DNA from: Paenibacillus_E sp042676385
GTDB taxonomy: Bacteria; Bacillota; Bacilli; Paenibacillales; NBRC-103111
NCBI RefSeq assembly: GCF_042676385.1
Contig: NZ_JBHTHA010000031.1
Location: 12,098 to 76,097, forward strand
Reading direction: 5' to 3'
Length of the DNA: 64,000 bases
Position numbers and translations under genes: made by a program. Positions 33,001 to 42,140 of the stretch are shown piece after piece. Position 1 is the stretch's first letter. The number at the start of each line of letters is the position of its first letter. A model generated the notes under the pieces. The model was given only the letters and a program-made list of their open reading frames with translations. It was not told where the DNA came from and made no database searches.

Positions 33001-33807
33001 TTATTTTGCAGGTGCTGTCATATAGCTATTGACGATTTGGTCTAATTTTCCGTTATCTTTCAACTTCTTAAGCCCGCTATTGATTTTGTTCAAAAGCTCC
33101 GCATTTTCTTTGCTCACCGCGATACCGTACAAATCACCATTCAGGCGGCTTCCTACAATTTTCAGTTTCGAGTTAGGATCAATGGCAATCTTGTAGGAAA
33201 TTACCGGGAAGTCCTCAATCGTTACATCTGCATTCTTATTGGCAACTTCTTGGTACATCGAAGGGCTATCGTCAAAATATTTAACTTCCGCGCCATATCT
33301 TTTGCCCAGTTCATCAGCAAGCTTAGCGCCTGACGTTCCTTTTTTAATCGCAATTACTTTACCCTTCAAATCTTCTGGACCTTTAATTGTTGTGTTGTCT
33401 TCCCGAACTACCAGCGAAAGACCCGCTAAGTAATACGAATCCGATAGATTAACAACTTGCTTACGCTCATCTGTAATACTAATGCCCGCAATCGCACCGT
33501 CCAATTGTTTGGCTGTAATCGCCGGGATAATCCCTTTAAAATTCATCGGTTTCAACTCAACTTCAAAACCTTCTTCTTTGCCGATCGCATTAATCAAATC
33601 AATATCAATTCCCACGTATTTTCCGTCTTTTTCAAATTCAAAAGGAGGATAAGTCGCGTCAGTCCCGATTGTGTATTTTTTAACTGAACCTGCTTTAGTC
33701 GGTTGAGCCGTATCTGCAGCCTTGCTTGAACTCGATGCGCCATTACCGCAAGCGCTAAGCGAGAATGCCAATACTGTTGCAAATAAAACTGTACTAATTT
33801 TTTTCAT
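33001..33807 (-). CDS. Amino acid ABC transporter substrate-binding lipoprotein
   Basis: A 268-residue lipoprotein of SBP family 3. Lipobox LSAC places the anchored Cys at about residue 20, followed by a Ser-rich linker. The binding fold begins YTIGTDATYPPFEFEKDGKYVGIDIDLINAIGKEEGF, and ITDERKQVVNLSDSYYLAGL holds the Arg that normally clamps the ligand carboxylate. GlnH-like; first gene of its operon, downstream of a two-component pair. Confidence 0.93.
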   Translation of the reverse strand: MKKISTVLFATVLAFSLSACGNGASSSSKAADTAQPTKAGSVKKYTIGTDATYPPFEFEKDGKYVGIDIDLINAIGKEEGFEVELKPMNFKGIIPAITAKQLDGAIAGISITDERKQVVNLSDSYYLAGLSLVVREDNTTIKGPEDLKGKVIAIKKGTSGAKLADELGKRYGAEVKYFDDSPSMYQEVANKNADVTIEDFPVISYKIAIDPNSKLKIVGSRLNGDLYGIAVSKENAELLNKINSGLKKLKDNGKLDQIVNSYMTAPAK

Positions 33808-34089
33808 TCGAACTACCCCTTTTCCTTTTTAAACTATCATTTGCTACGTTTTTATAGTAACCCACACCCTTCGCAACCCTACATGATCCTACAAAAAAAT
33901 GTCCCGCATAATGATAATTAATTTTACATATAATCAGTACATTTTAATTGAAACCGACTTCATGAAGTTCCCCAGAAAGATGTATCCGTTTGCATAAAAT
34001 GGGAAGCGCATTCAACGTGTAATGTTACATCACACATAAAAAAGAACCCATACGCTTATATTCATCCTAAGCAAGGGTTCAGTAATTGA

Positions 34090-34989
34090 TTAACGTTTCA
34101 TTTTCTCCAACAACTCCAAATAAAACACATGCAAAAACTTTTTAATATTCACCTTTCCTTTATCGGATTGAATATCTTCGTCCATTTCTCTCATTTTCAG
34201 ACGGACATCTTGGAAGTCAAAATAAAGCGGGGAATAGTATTCAAATTTGGGGTTACTATAGTCGGTCAAACCAATGGAAGCCAGATGTGTTAACGCGGCT
34301 ATAACGGTACGTCGAATCCGTTGCTCAATCGTCTTACACTCTTTCTCAATATCAATCTGATTATGCTTATACGTTCGAGCTACTGATTCGTACAGCTCCT
34401 TGAGTGGCGGGAAGTCATGCTCCGATTTCCGGTGCTCGATTAAATGTTCCATGATGGAAATGATGTCCTTGCTACCGCTTTCACCGATAATACCCAAATC
34501 CATGAGGATAAGTTTCACATTGTCACGGACGCTCATCCGCTCTTTCCCAGCTGACGGTAAGTCGATGCCCTCCATCTTCGCCAGCGATTGCTTGATCTCA
34601 ACAATATAGCGCTCGTATTTCCACCGTTCACTTACTTTATATAATACGGATTCTACTTCCACCCGGTTAATCGGCTTATGAATAAAGAATTCGATCCCGT
34701 TTTGATAGGCCAGTCCCACCATTTCTTTATTTTCCACTTGAGAGATCATGATAAACTTCCCGTTAAAGCCCTGATTCTTCAATTGCGATATCGTCTCAAT
34801 ACCGTCCTGATCCGGCATCAGCAAATCAATCAATACGATATCCGGCTGCGCCTCAAGGATCATTCGAGTCCCCTCCACGCCCCCTCCCGCCGTGTCTATG
34901 ACATCGCCTAGTCCGCACTCCTCAATAATATGCTGCAGCATCCGTCTGCTGACGGCATCGTCATCAACAATAATAAAAGTAAACGACAT
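34090..34989 (-). CDS. glnL: Response regulator of the GlnL (YcbB) type
   Basis: A 299-residue regulator. The N-terminal receiver domain has the acidic pair in IIVDDDAVSR, the phosphorylated Asp in IVLIDLLMPDQDGIE (about residue 55) and Lys in FFIHKPINRVEVES. The C-terminal part is the YcbB-type domain, not a common OmpR or NarL helix-turn-helix. In Bacillus the pair GlnK/GlnL responds to glutamine. It starts four bases after the kinase stop; the amino acid transporter downstream is a plausible target. Confidence 0.85.
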   Translation of the reverse strand: MSFTFIIVDDDAVSRRMLQHIIEECGLGDVIDTAGGGVEGTRMILEAQPDIVLIDLLMPDQDGIETISQLKNQGFNGKFIMISQVENKEMVGLAYQNGIEFFIHKPINRVEVESVLYKVSERWKYERYIVEIKQSLAKMEGIDLPSAGKERMSVRDNVKLILMDLGIIGESGSKDIISIMEHLIEHRKSEHDFPPLKELYESVARTYKHNQIDIEKECKTIEQRIRRTVIAALTHLASIGLTDYSNPKFEYYSPLYFDFQDVRLKMREMDEDIQSDKGKVNIKKFLHVFYLELLEKMKR

Positions 34990-34992
34990 CGA

Positions 34993-36276
34993 CTACCCCT
35001 CCTTCTTTAATTTGGCTGTCGGAAGAACGACGGTAACTTGGGCGCCGCACCCTCTTCCTTGTGACTCCATGCTGATGTTACCGCCAAGTGAATGTACAAT
35101 ATCCCGAACATGAGACAGGCCGATTCCCGTTGCCGCTATCCCCACTTCGCTAAACTTGGTCGTAAAGCCCGGCTCAAAAACAAGATCCTTATCTTCTTCG
35201 AGTATCCCTTTTCCATCATCCGTAATGATAAAGAATACATCTTTTTCTTGTACAAAGGTCTTCAAGCTTATGTTTCCGTGCGACCCTATAGCTTCTACGG
35301 CATTCGCCACCAAATTATTAAGAAGGGTTAGTATCGGAATATAGTTCTTAATACTGTAATCTTCCCCCATTTCTTTTTCTATCCTAATGGTCTTCTTCAG
35401 CATTTCGCCATACTCCTCATTTCCTTTGATGACAAAGTGGAGAATTTCCGAAAGCTGCATGTCCACCATAACCTTACTTTCCGTCAATTTTAATAACCCA
35501 GCCAAAATACGTTGGGAATCCTTTTTCACTTCGTGGATTTGTTGGGCAACACCCAATGCCTGTTGACTGTTAAGGATCAAATTTTGCTCTTTTAACTTGC
35601 GATAAAGATCAAAGCTGTTCGCCGTAATATTTTCAATCGTATCCATCGACTTTTTCAAGTAAAAAGCTTCTCCGTAAAGCCCGGCGCCGATATTTAGCAT
35701 TTGTTCCATCCGTTTCTCCCGCTCGGCATGAAGAATACGCATCTGGTTAATCACAATACTGCTAAACAGTCCAATCACAAAATAACTACGGACAACCGCA
35801 GTCACGATTAAAACAATCCAGACTTCATATTGGACATTGCCAGCGCCAAGCAGCACCACACGCATGAGGAGTTCTGTTCCATTAGCCGCGAAATCAATGA
35901 CCGAAACGATCCCGCCCAGAAGAAGGGGCTGAAGTTCATTAATTTCCTTGCGAATCCAGCTCATACCCAAGGCAAAAACAACATAATAGAATCCTGCTGC
36001 AAGATTATTTTGCAAGCTCGCCATGACGGAAATTGAATGCGTGTGAATCATCCACTCTCCACCTTGAAAAATTACATTCATGATGCCTGTAAGAATCCCG
36101 ACCTTGATATAGGAGAGATGGCGCATGAATAGCAAAAAAAATAAAAAGGTGCTCACACCTAGTCCGATACGAAAAAAATCACCGCTAAAAGGATTAATCT
36201 TGAGTCCTTCTGCAATAGCCGTTGCAAATGCAATCACGATGATTTGCAATCTTTCATTTTTAAAAAACCTCGGCAT
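34993..36276 (-). CDS. glnK: Sensor histidine kinase of the GlnK (YcbA) type
   Basis: A 427-residue membrane sensor kinase with about five to six helices in residues 1-190, a dimerisation helix region carrying QQIHEVKKDSQRIL (candidate phospho-His), and a HATPase domain with LLNNLVANAVEAIG (N box), ITDDGKGI and GIGLSHVRDIVHSLGG. It precedes the regulator on the same strand. Glutamine sensing is inferred from homology to the Bacillus GlnK family and the nearby transporter. Confidence 0.85.
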   Translation of the reverse strand: MPRFFKNERLQIIVIAFATAIAEGLKINPFSGDFFRIGLGVSTFLFFLLFMRHLSYIKVGILTGIMNVIFQGGEWMIHTHSISVMASLQNNLAAGFYYVVFALGMSWIRKEINELQPLLLGGIVSVIDFAANGTELLMRVVLLGAGNVQYEVWIVLIVTAVVRSYFVIGLFSSIVINQMRILHAEREKRMEQMLNIGAGLYGEAFYLKKSMDTIENITANSFDLYRKLKEQNLILNSQQALGVAQQIHEVKKDSQRILAGLLKLTESKVMVDMQLSEILHFVIKGNEEYGEMLKKTIRIEKEMGEDYSIKNYIPILTLLNNLVANAVEAIGSHGNISLKTFVQEKDVFFIITDDGKGILEEDKDLVFEPGFTTKFSEVGIAATGIGLSHVRDIVHSLGGNISMESQGRGCGAQVTVVLPTAKLKKEG

Positions 36277-36442
36277 CCTGGTTCCGCTCCTAATGGAGAA
36301 TCATATTAAGATTTACTGCGTTGAAGAAGTAAGAGCCCTGCGTGTAAATGATACGCAGAGCCCCTTTGCTGGGTCGAACCTCTTCTTTTATTCTCCACTT
36401 GGAGCTTCAAAAAAACTTCCTCGAAAGGAAGCTTCTGATGAA

Positions 36443-36712
36443 TTATTGGTTCTCCAATTCTTCCTTGCTAACCAATGTGACTAAAGCGTTTACAGCCTGC
36501 TCGGCGTCCGATCCTTCTGCGCTTATGAAGACTTCGGTCCCTGTACTGATCGCAAGGCTCATAATTCCCATGATGCTTTTCGCATTCACTTTCTTTTCAT
36601 CTTTTTCAACGAAGATTTCAGATGAAAACTTATTTGCCTCTTGAACAAACAATGCCGCAGGTCTGGCATGAAGTCCTGTTCTCAACTTCACAACGACTGG
36701 CCGTCTGGACAT
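36443..36712 (-). CDS. HPr-family protein at the crh locus, with His15
   Basis: An 89-residue HPr fold. Position and sequence match Crh: it follows whiA, and LRTGLHARPAALFVQEANKFSSEIFVEKD and KKVNAKSIMGIMSLAISTGTEV are very Crh-like. Ser46 (AKSIMG), the site phosphorylated by HPr kinase, is present. Bacillus Crh has Gln at position 15; here it is His15 (GLHARPA), the residue that carries PTS phosphate in HPr. It may therefore work in catabolite control, in sugar transport, or both. The matching kinase gene hprK is at 55119. Confidence 0.92.
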   Translation of the reverse strand: MSRRPVVVKLRTGLHARPAALFVQEANKFSSEIFVEKDEKKVNAKSIMGIMSLAISTGTEVFISAEGSDAEQAVNALVTLVSKEELENQ

Positions 36713-36860
36713 GGAACTAATTCCCCCTACTCAAGCTTATATGAACTACTACTGATAACAGTGCAAATACCTTATGTTTTAACATTATAGCATTTTTCCC
36801 GCAAGTACACTAGAAAAAATGAGAAAAACTTGAGGAAGTGCTGTGCTGGGTCTTCAAGAC

Positions 36861-37799
36861 TCAAGAATTTCGCAATTTTTCGGCTAATTCATCAATTTTT
36901 CGAAGACGATGATTAACGCCGGATTTACTCACGTTGCCTTTAAGCATATCCCCAACTTCCTTGAGGTTCATGTCCGGATGCTGAAGCCTGATCTCAGCAA
37001 CTTCTCTCAGCTTGTCCGGCAAGCTCTCAAGACCCACCTCACGCTGCAAAAGCCGGATATTGTCGATCTGCCTAACGGCAGCACCGATCGTTTTGTTTAG
37101 ATTCGCAGTTTCACAATTCACAATTCGGTTAACCGAATTGCGCATGTCCTTCATAATGCGAACATCCTCAAAACGCAGCAGTGCCTGATGAGCGCCAATA
37201 ATGCTCAGGAACTCGATAATCTTCTCGCCTTCCTTGATGTAAAGCACGAAGCCCTTCTTGCGCTCGATGAAGCGAGCGTTCAAGTCGAACTTATTCGCAA
37301 GCTGCGTTAAAGCCCGGCAGTGCTCCTCATAGATGGAGGCGATCTCCAGATGGTAAGATGACCCTTCCGGGTTGTTTACCGAGCCTCCGGCCATGAATGC
37401 GCCGCGCAAGTAAGCGCGCTTGCAGCAGTTGCCGCGAACAATCTCCTTTTCAATCCCTGGGGTAAAGATAAAACCCTCGGAAACGATTTTCAGATCGCTA
37501 AGCAGCTCTTGCACTTGTCCCGGAACTCGAACAATGTACACATTGTTTTTCTTGAGTCGCATTTTCTTACGCACAAGCAGCTCGGTATGCAATTTATACG
37601 TCTTCTTGATAAGTGTATAGATTCTCCTTGCAATCGCGGCATTCTCGGTCGATATATCGAGAATGACGCGCCCGCTCGACAGCGAGACGGAACCATTCAT
37701 CCGGATTAGCGCAGATAGCTCCGCTTTCTCGCAACACGCTTCCGTTTCAACAAGGGTTAATTCTTTTTTGGTTTGTGCCGCGAAGGACAAAGGTCTCAC
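36861..37799 (-). CDS. whiA: DNA-binding protein WhiA
   Basis: A 312-residue protein with an N-terminal LAGLIDADG-like fold lacking nuclease activity and a C-terminal helix-turn-helix (LREVAEIRLQHPDMNLKEVGDMLKGNVSKSGVNHRLRKI). It influences cell division and chromosome organisation in Bacillota. The start is GTG 37799, overlapping the yvcK TGA by four bases, so translation is coupled. Full length. Confidence 0.97.
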   Translation of the reverse strand: MRPLSFAAQTKKELTLVETEACCEKAELSALIRMNGSVSLSSGRVILDISTENAAIARRIYTLIKKTYKLHTELLVRKKMRLKKNNVYIVRVPGQVQELLSDLKIVSEGFIFTPGIEKEIVRGNCCKRAYLRGAFMAGGSVNNPEGSSYHLEIASIYEEHCRALTQLANKFDLNARFIERKKGFVLYIKEGEKIIEFLSIIGAHQALLRFEDVRIMKDMRNSVNRIVNCETANLNKTIGAAVRQIDNIRLLQREVGLESLPDKLREVAEIRLQHPDMNLKEVGDMLKGNVSKSGVNHRLRKIDELAEKLRNS

Positions 37800-38779
37800 C
37801 TCTTCCTTAACATCCAGCTTTCAACGAGCTGATAAATATGGTCACTTAGCTTCTCAGCATCGTGGCGCAGATAGGTTCGGAACAACACGAGCCGGTCTGC
37901 AATGACCCGGTACCCCCTCTTTGTCACTTCATCTAAATCCAGATGAACTGCTTTCGAGCCCTTCTCTGCGTATTTCGCTTGGACTTGGGGAGGAATTTCA
38001 CCGTTGTTCACAATGACATAATCGAATAAATGATGCCCTAAGTGGTCGTGGATCGCTGCTAAGTGATCACTAACGGTATAGTCATCGGTTTCTCCGGGTT
38101 GTGTCATCACGTTACAAATGAACATCTTCACAGCGTCCGATTTCATAATCTCTTGCGCAACTTGGGGAACGAGCAGATTCGGCAGCAAGCTGGTGTACAA
38201 ACTGCCAGGACCGCATAAGATGGCGTCCGCTTCCTGTATAGCCTGAATGGCTTCCGGCAGCGGCATGACGTCCGTGGGCTCAATAGATACGCGTTGGATG
38301 CGTCCCTCTGCCTTAGGAATTTGCGATTCACCTGTAATCAGGGCACCGTTCTCCATAATCGCTTTAAGCACAATCGCTTGACTCGATGCCGGCAGCACCC
38401 TGCCTTTGACAGCGAATACACGATTCATTTCTTGAACGGCAGTTACGAAATCGCCGGTGATATCGGTTAGCGCTGCCAAAATTAGATTTCCCAGACTGTG
38501 CCCGGCTAATCCGGTGCCCGACTGAAATCGATATTGGAGCATCAGCGACAGGAGAGGCTCCACATCTGCTAGTGCAGTCAGTACGTTGCGAATGTCTCCG
38601 GGCGGAGGCATCTGCATTTCATTACGGAGTATGCCGGAGCTTCCTCCATCATCTGCAACCGTAACGATTGCTGTGATGTCCACCGGTTTTTCCTTCAAGC
38701 CTCTAAGCATGACGGAGAGACCCGTACCGCCACCGATCACGACAATTTTGGGCGTGCGCTGTAAGTTATCACGTTTCAT
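37796..38779 (-). CDS. yvcK: YvcK/gluconeogenesis factor family protein
   Basis: A 327-residue UDP-sugar-binding protein of the CofD-like fold, needed for growth on gluconeogenic carbon and for correct cell shape in Bacillus. Markers are KIVVIGGGTGLSVMLRGLK, VTVADDGGSSGILR, PPPGDIRN and GPGSLYTSLLPNLLV. ATG 38779 is chosen for GAGGGTG upstream and lies 32 bases after rapZ; an 18-codon extension would overlap rapZ. Confidence 0.96.
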   Translation of the reverse strand: MKRDNLQRTPKIVVIGGGTGLSVMLRGLKEKPVDITAIVTVADDGGSSGILRNEMQMPPPGDIRNVLTALADVEPLLSLMLQYRFQSGTGLAGHSLGNLILAALTDITGDFVTAVQEMNRVFAVKGRVLPASSQAIVLKAIMENGALITGESQIPKAEGRIQRVSIEPTDVMPLPEAIQAIQEADAILCGPGSLYTSLLPNLLVPQVAQEIMKSDAVKMFICNVMTQPGETDDYTVSDHLAAIHDHLGHHLFDYVIVNNGEIPPQVQAKYAEKGSKAVHLDLDEVTKRGYRVIADRLVLFRTYLRHDAEKLSDHIYQLVESWMLRKR

Positions 38780-38810
38780 TATTCTTTCACCCTCTTTATC
38801 GTGAGACTGG

Positions 38811-39698
38811 CTATACGCGATCCCGCTCCGCATCTCGATGGCTTACTCGCACGGCCTCAGTCTCACTGTTGCCGAGCACCTTGCCAAGGTATTCGGTAAT
38901 GGCAACGGATCTATGCTTGCCTCCCGTGCACCCGATGCCGACGACGACCTGGCTCTTGCCTTCCTTCTTATACTGCGGCATAAGGAAGTTGAGCATATCG
39001 AGCAATTTCGTGAGAAATTCTTGCGTCTCCGTCCATTTCATCACATAGTCGTACACATCTGGGTCTTGGCCGGTCTGTGGGCGAAGTTGGTCCACGTAAT
39101 GCGGATTCGGTAAAAAACGTACATCAAAGATCAAATCGGCATCGATGGGGATCCCATATTTAAATCCGAAAGAGATTACATTTATAGATATGCGATTTGA
39201 TTCCAAATTGGTAAACCTGGATATAATTCTTTCTTTCAGTTGCGCCGGCTTCAGTGTGCTGGTATCAATCACTTGAGTAGCCAGACCTTTGAGCTCTTCG
39301 AGCAGCTTGCGCTCCAGGCCGATCCCTTCAAGCGGGACCCCATTCGGAGCCAACGGGTGGCGGCGCCGGCTTTCCTTGTATCGCTGAACGAGTGCTGCGT
39401 CTGTCGCATCCAAAAACAGAATTTCATAGGTCAACGTGAAATTTTCTTGGATAAGCCGTAGCGACTCTTGAAGCGCCGTAAAAAACTCACGCCCGCGCAA
39501 GTCAATCACCAAGGCCACTTTGCCGATTTTACCCATCGATTGCTCGATTAATTCTGCAAATTTGGGGATGAGCACCGGCGGCAAGTTATCGACGCAGAAA
39601 AAACCGAGATCTTCAAGACTTTGCACGGCAATCGTCTTCCCGGCACCCGACATTCCTGTAATGATGACAAGCTTCGCTAAAGGGTGAATTTCTTCCAT
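38811..39698 (-). CDS. rapZ: RapZ/YvcJ nucleotide-binding protein
   Basis: A 295-residue P-loop protein with Walker A GMSGAGKT near residue 15 and the conserved C-terminal VVGIGCTGGKHRSVAITEYL. In enterobacteria RapZ guides RNase E to small RNAs. In Bacillus YvcJ hydrolyses nucleotides and affects competence. First gene of the rapZ-yvcK-whiA-crh group here. Confidence 0.97.
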   Translation of the reverse strand: MEEIHPLAKLVIITGMSGAGKTIAVQSLEDLGFFCVDNLPPVLIPKFAELIEQSMGKIGKVALVIDLRGREFFTALQESLRLIQENFTLTYEILFLDATDAALVQRYKESRRRHPLAPNGVPLEGIGLERKLLEELKGLATQVIDTSTLKPAQLKERIISRFTNLESNRISINVISFGFKYGIPIDADLIFDVRFLPNPHYVDQLRPQTGQDPDVYDYVMKWTETQEFLTKLLDMLNFLMPQYKKEGKSQVVVGIGCTGGKHRSVAITEYLGKVLGNSETEAVRVSHRDAERDRV

Positions 39699-39781
39699 CG
39701 ATTTGCACCTTCCTTTGGCGTGCGTTTCACGGGCAAAGACGGATTAGTCCCGCTTCCGCACAAACTTCAAATTGTGGGCGT

Positions 39782-40729
39782 CTATCGCAAATTCAAGCCT
39801 GCTGCGCCAACGACGCCTGCATCGTTACCTAGTGTTGCTGCGACAATTTCAACGCCTTCAGCAGCCGCTTCCGGTGTGTATTTCTTGAAGGTTTCACGAA
39901 TCGGATTGAACAGGATCTCGCCCGCTTTGGACACGCCACCACCGATAATGAAACGCTTTGGATTCATAATAACAGCCATAGCAGCCATCGAACGACCGAG
40001 ATAGTAAGCAGCACGGTTCACAATGCGCAGCGCTACTTCATCTCCGGACTTGGCTGCGTCGAATACATGCTTCGCTTCGATCTTCTCATGCAAGGCAAGC
40101 GATGTGTGTTCACCGCGTTCTACCGCATCATTAGCCATACGAACGATACCCGTCGCAGAAGAAACGGTTTCAAGACAACCCACTTGACCGCATCCGCAAT
40201 TAATCGCTTCGATATCCGGCACAATCGACATATGTCCAAGCTCGCCAGCCATACCGGCAGAGCCTTGATAAATTTTACCGTTGATAATAATCCCGCCGCC
40301 TACGCCTGTTCCCAGCGTATAGCAGACGACATTCGGAATACCCGCTCCGGCACCCGCCCACGCTTCGCCTAATGCGGCCACGTTGGCATCGTTATCGATT
40401 TTCACCGTTTTGCCGAGCAAGGTTTCAAGTGTTTTCTTCGCAGGGACATTGCGCCATTGCAAGTTAGGAGAGAATTTAACGAAGCCTTCGGGAATATCCA
40501 TGAATCCCGCAAGCCCTGCACCAATACCAGCCACTTGCTCCCATTCAAAAGGAGAATCCTCGACAATTTGTCGCACATACTGAGCAATGCGCTCCAGCAC
40601 GGCGTCAGAGCCCTGATCCGCACCTGTAGGTCCTTCATACGTGTGCAGCAGCTTACCCTGCTCGTCACAGATACCGACTTTAATATTGGTACCGCCTAAA
40701 TCTACACCGATATAAATCTGATTTGACAT
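39782..40729 (-). CDS. glcK: ROK-family glucokinase
   Basis: A 315-residue kinase that phosphorylates glucose with ATP. IGVDLGGTNIKVGI is the phosphate loop, ELGHMSI the sugar-binding segment, and CGCGQVGCLE the zinc motif of ROK proteins. ATG 40729 has GAGGTGA eight bases upstream; a 24-codon in-frame extension is unsupported. Located between trxB and rapZ. Confidence 0.95.
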   Translation of the reverse strand: MSNQIYIGVDLGGTNIKVGICDEQGKLLHTYEGPTGADQGSDAVLERIAQYVRQIVEDSPFEWEQVAGIGAGLAGFMDIPEGFVKFSPNLQWRNVPAKKTLETLLGKTVKIDNDANVAALGEAWAGAGAGIPNVVCYTLGTGVGGGIIINGKIYQGSAGMAGELGHMSIVPDIEAINCGCGQVGCLETVSSATGIVRMANDAVERGEHTSLALHEKIEAKHVFDAAKSGDEVALRIVNRAAYYLGRSMAAMAVIMNPKRFIIGGGVSKAGEILFNPIRETFKKYTPEAAAEGVEIVAATLGNDAGVVGAAGLNLR

Positions 40730-40810
40730 TGCAAGGTCACCTCTACGAATAATCTTATAATTTTCGGATATTTTCCGGGGTCCCCGCAAAGTAATGTCCA
40801 AACTCTCATC

Positions 40811-40897
40811 GAAGCAATTCCAGAGAAGCGTGACCGCTTTAAGCGGTGAGTTTTGAAGCCAATCGAGCTAAAGCTCGATGTGGACGGAATATGCTTC
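40811..40897. repeat. Cruciform-like palindromic repeat
   Basis: An outer stem GAAGCA(A)TTCC / GGAATATGCTTC encloses two perfect palindromes, ACCGCTTTAAGCGGT (40833-40847) and ATCGAGCTAAAGCTCGAT (40862-40879). The three-stem layout is typical of mobile palindromic intergenic repeats. It lies between trxB and glcK; only one copy is in the window. Confidence 0.7.
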
Positions 40898-41001
40898 GAA
40901 GGCTATGCGTCACTTTGTGGGGGTTATAATTGCTCCTGTTCCAACTATAAGTCAAGGTTGTATACAGGTCAAGATTGAACTAAGCCTTAGCAGAAAGAGA
41001 A

Positions 41002-41028
41002 AACGTGGAAAGCATAGCCCTCCACGTT
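41002..41028 (-). terminator. Probable trxB terminator
   Basis: AACGTGGA / TCCACGTT stem followed by TTTTCTCTTTC on the minus strand, 26 bases after the trxB stop. Confidence 0.6.
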
Positions 41029-41053
41029 CACTGTTACAACGGCTCCCGACGAT

Positions 41054-42001
41054 TTACAGCGTCTGGCTCCAATCGTGTACGATATGTCCCTCTAGGAACT
41101 TCTCACATTCCAGGGCAGCCGCGCATCCGCTTCCTGCTGCTGTGATCGCTTGACGATACTTCGTATCCTGTACGTCTCCGCAAGCGAAAACCCCAGGGAT
41201 GTTCGTTTCTGTCGTGCCTGGTTTCACGATAATGTAACCATGCTCGTCAGTTTCGATTTGGCCGCCCAGGAATTTCGTATTCGGCGTGTGGCCGATCGCT
41301 ACGAAAATACCGTCGGTTTCAATGATCTCTTCTTCACCGGTCACGTTGTTTTTCACCTTCAGGCCGGTTACACCTTTATCGCCGGCAACAACTTCAAGTG
41401 GCGTATTGTTAAGCGCCCATTTCACTTTCTCGTTGCCACGGGCGCGATCCTGCATGATTTTGGAAGCGCGCAGTTCATCTCGACGATGAACCAGACGAAC
41501 TTCAGATGCAAAGCGAGTCAAGAAGTTCGCTTCTTCCATCGCGGAGTCCCCGCCGCCCACGACGATAATCTTTTTGCCGCGGAAAAAGAAGCCGTCGCAC
41601 GTAGCGCAAGTGCTTACGCCGCGACCGATGTTTTCACGCTCATTCGTAATGCCAAGCAGCTTCGCTGATGCTCCGGTGGAGATGATCAAAGTTTCAGTTT
41701 CGATCTCGCCAAGACCTTCGACTTGAAGCTTGAACGGACGGTTGGTAAGCTCTACTGAGTTGACCCAGCCGGTTTTGAATTCAGCGCCGAAGCGTTCTGC
41801 TTGCTTGCGCATATTTTCCATCAGTTCAGGTCCCATAATTCCTTCGGGGAACCCTGGAAAATTCTCAACTTCAGTAGTCGTGGTCAACTGACCGCCTGGC
41901 TCCGGACCTTCAATTACGAGCGGACTCAAATTAGCGCGAGCCAGATAAATGGCAGCTGTCAGACCGGATGGCCCTGTTCCTACAACGACGGATTTGTACA
42001 T
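41054..42001 (-). CDS. trxB: Thioredoxin reductase
   Basis: A 315-residue FAD/NADPH enzyme that reduces thioredoxin. GTGPSGLTAAIYLARA binds FAD, CATC is the redox-active disulfide, GGGDSAMEEANFLTRFA binds NADPH, and FACGDVQD is the second FAD motif. Normal length. It follows the TPR protein gene, as yvcD precedes trxB in Bacillus. Confidence 0.98.
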   Translation of the reverse strand: MYKSVVVGTGPSGLTAAIYLARANLSPLVIEGPEPGGQLTTTTEVENFPGFPEGIMGPELMENMRKQAERFGAEFKTGWVNSVELTNRPFKLQVEGLGEIETETLIISTGASAKLLGITNERENIGRGVSTCATCDGFFFRGKKIIVVGGGDSAMEEANFLTRFASEVRLVHRRDELRASKIMQDRARGNEKVKWALNNTPLEVVAGDKGVTGLKVKNNVTGEEEIIETDGIFVAIGHTPNTKFLGGQIETDEHGYIIVKPGTTETNIPGVFACGDVQDTKYRQAITAAGSGCAAALECEKFLEGHIVHDWSQTL

Positions 42002-42140
42002 ATGGTTTCCCTCCTAAGTGTTTTCTGTATAATAACCTTCTTCGCAAGCAGAAGCTTACGATACGTTTTCTTTGGTGTTAGTCTGGCTGTCGGTTAATTT
42101 ATATATGAAAGCAGGCGTTCTTCACAGAAGCGCCCAGCCA

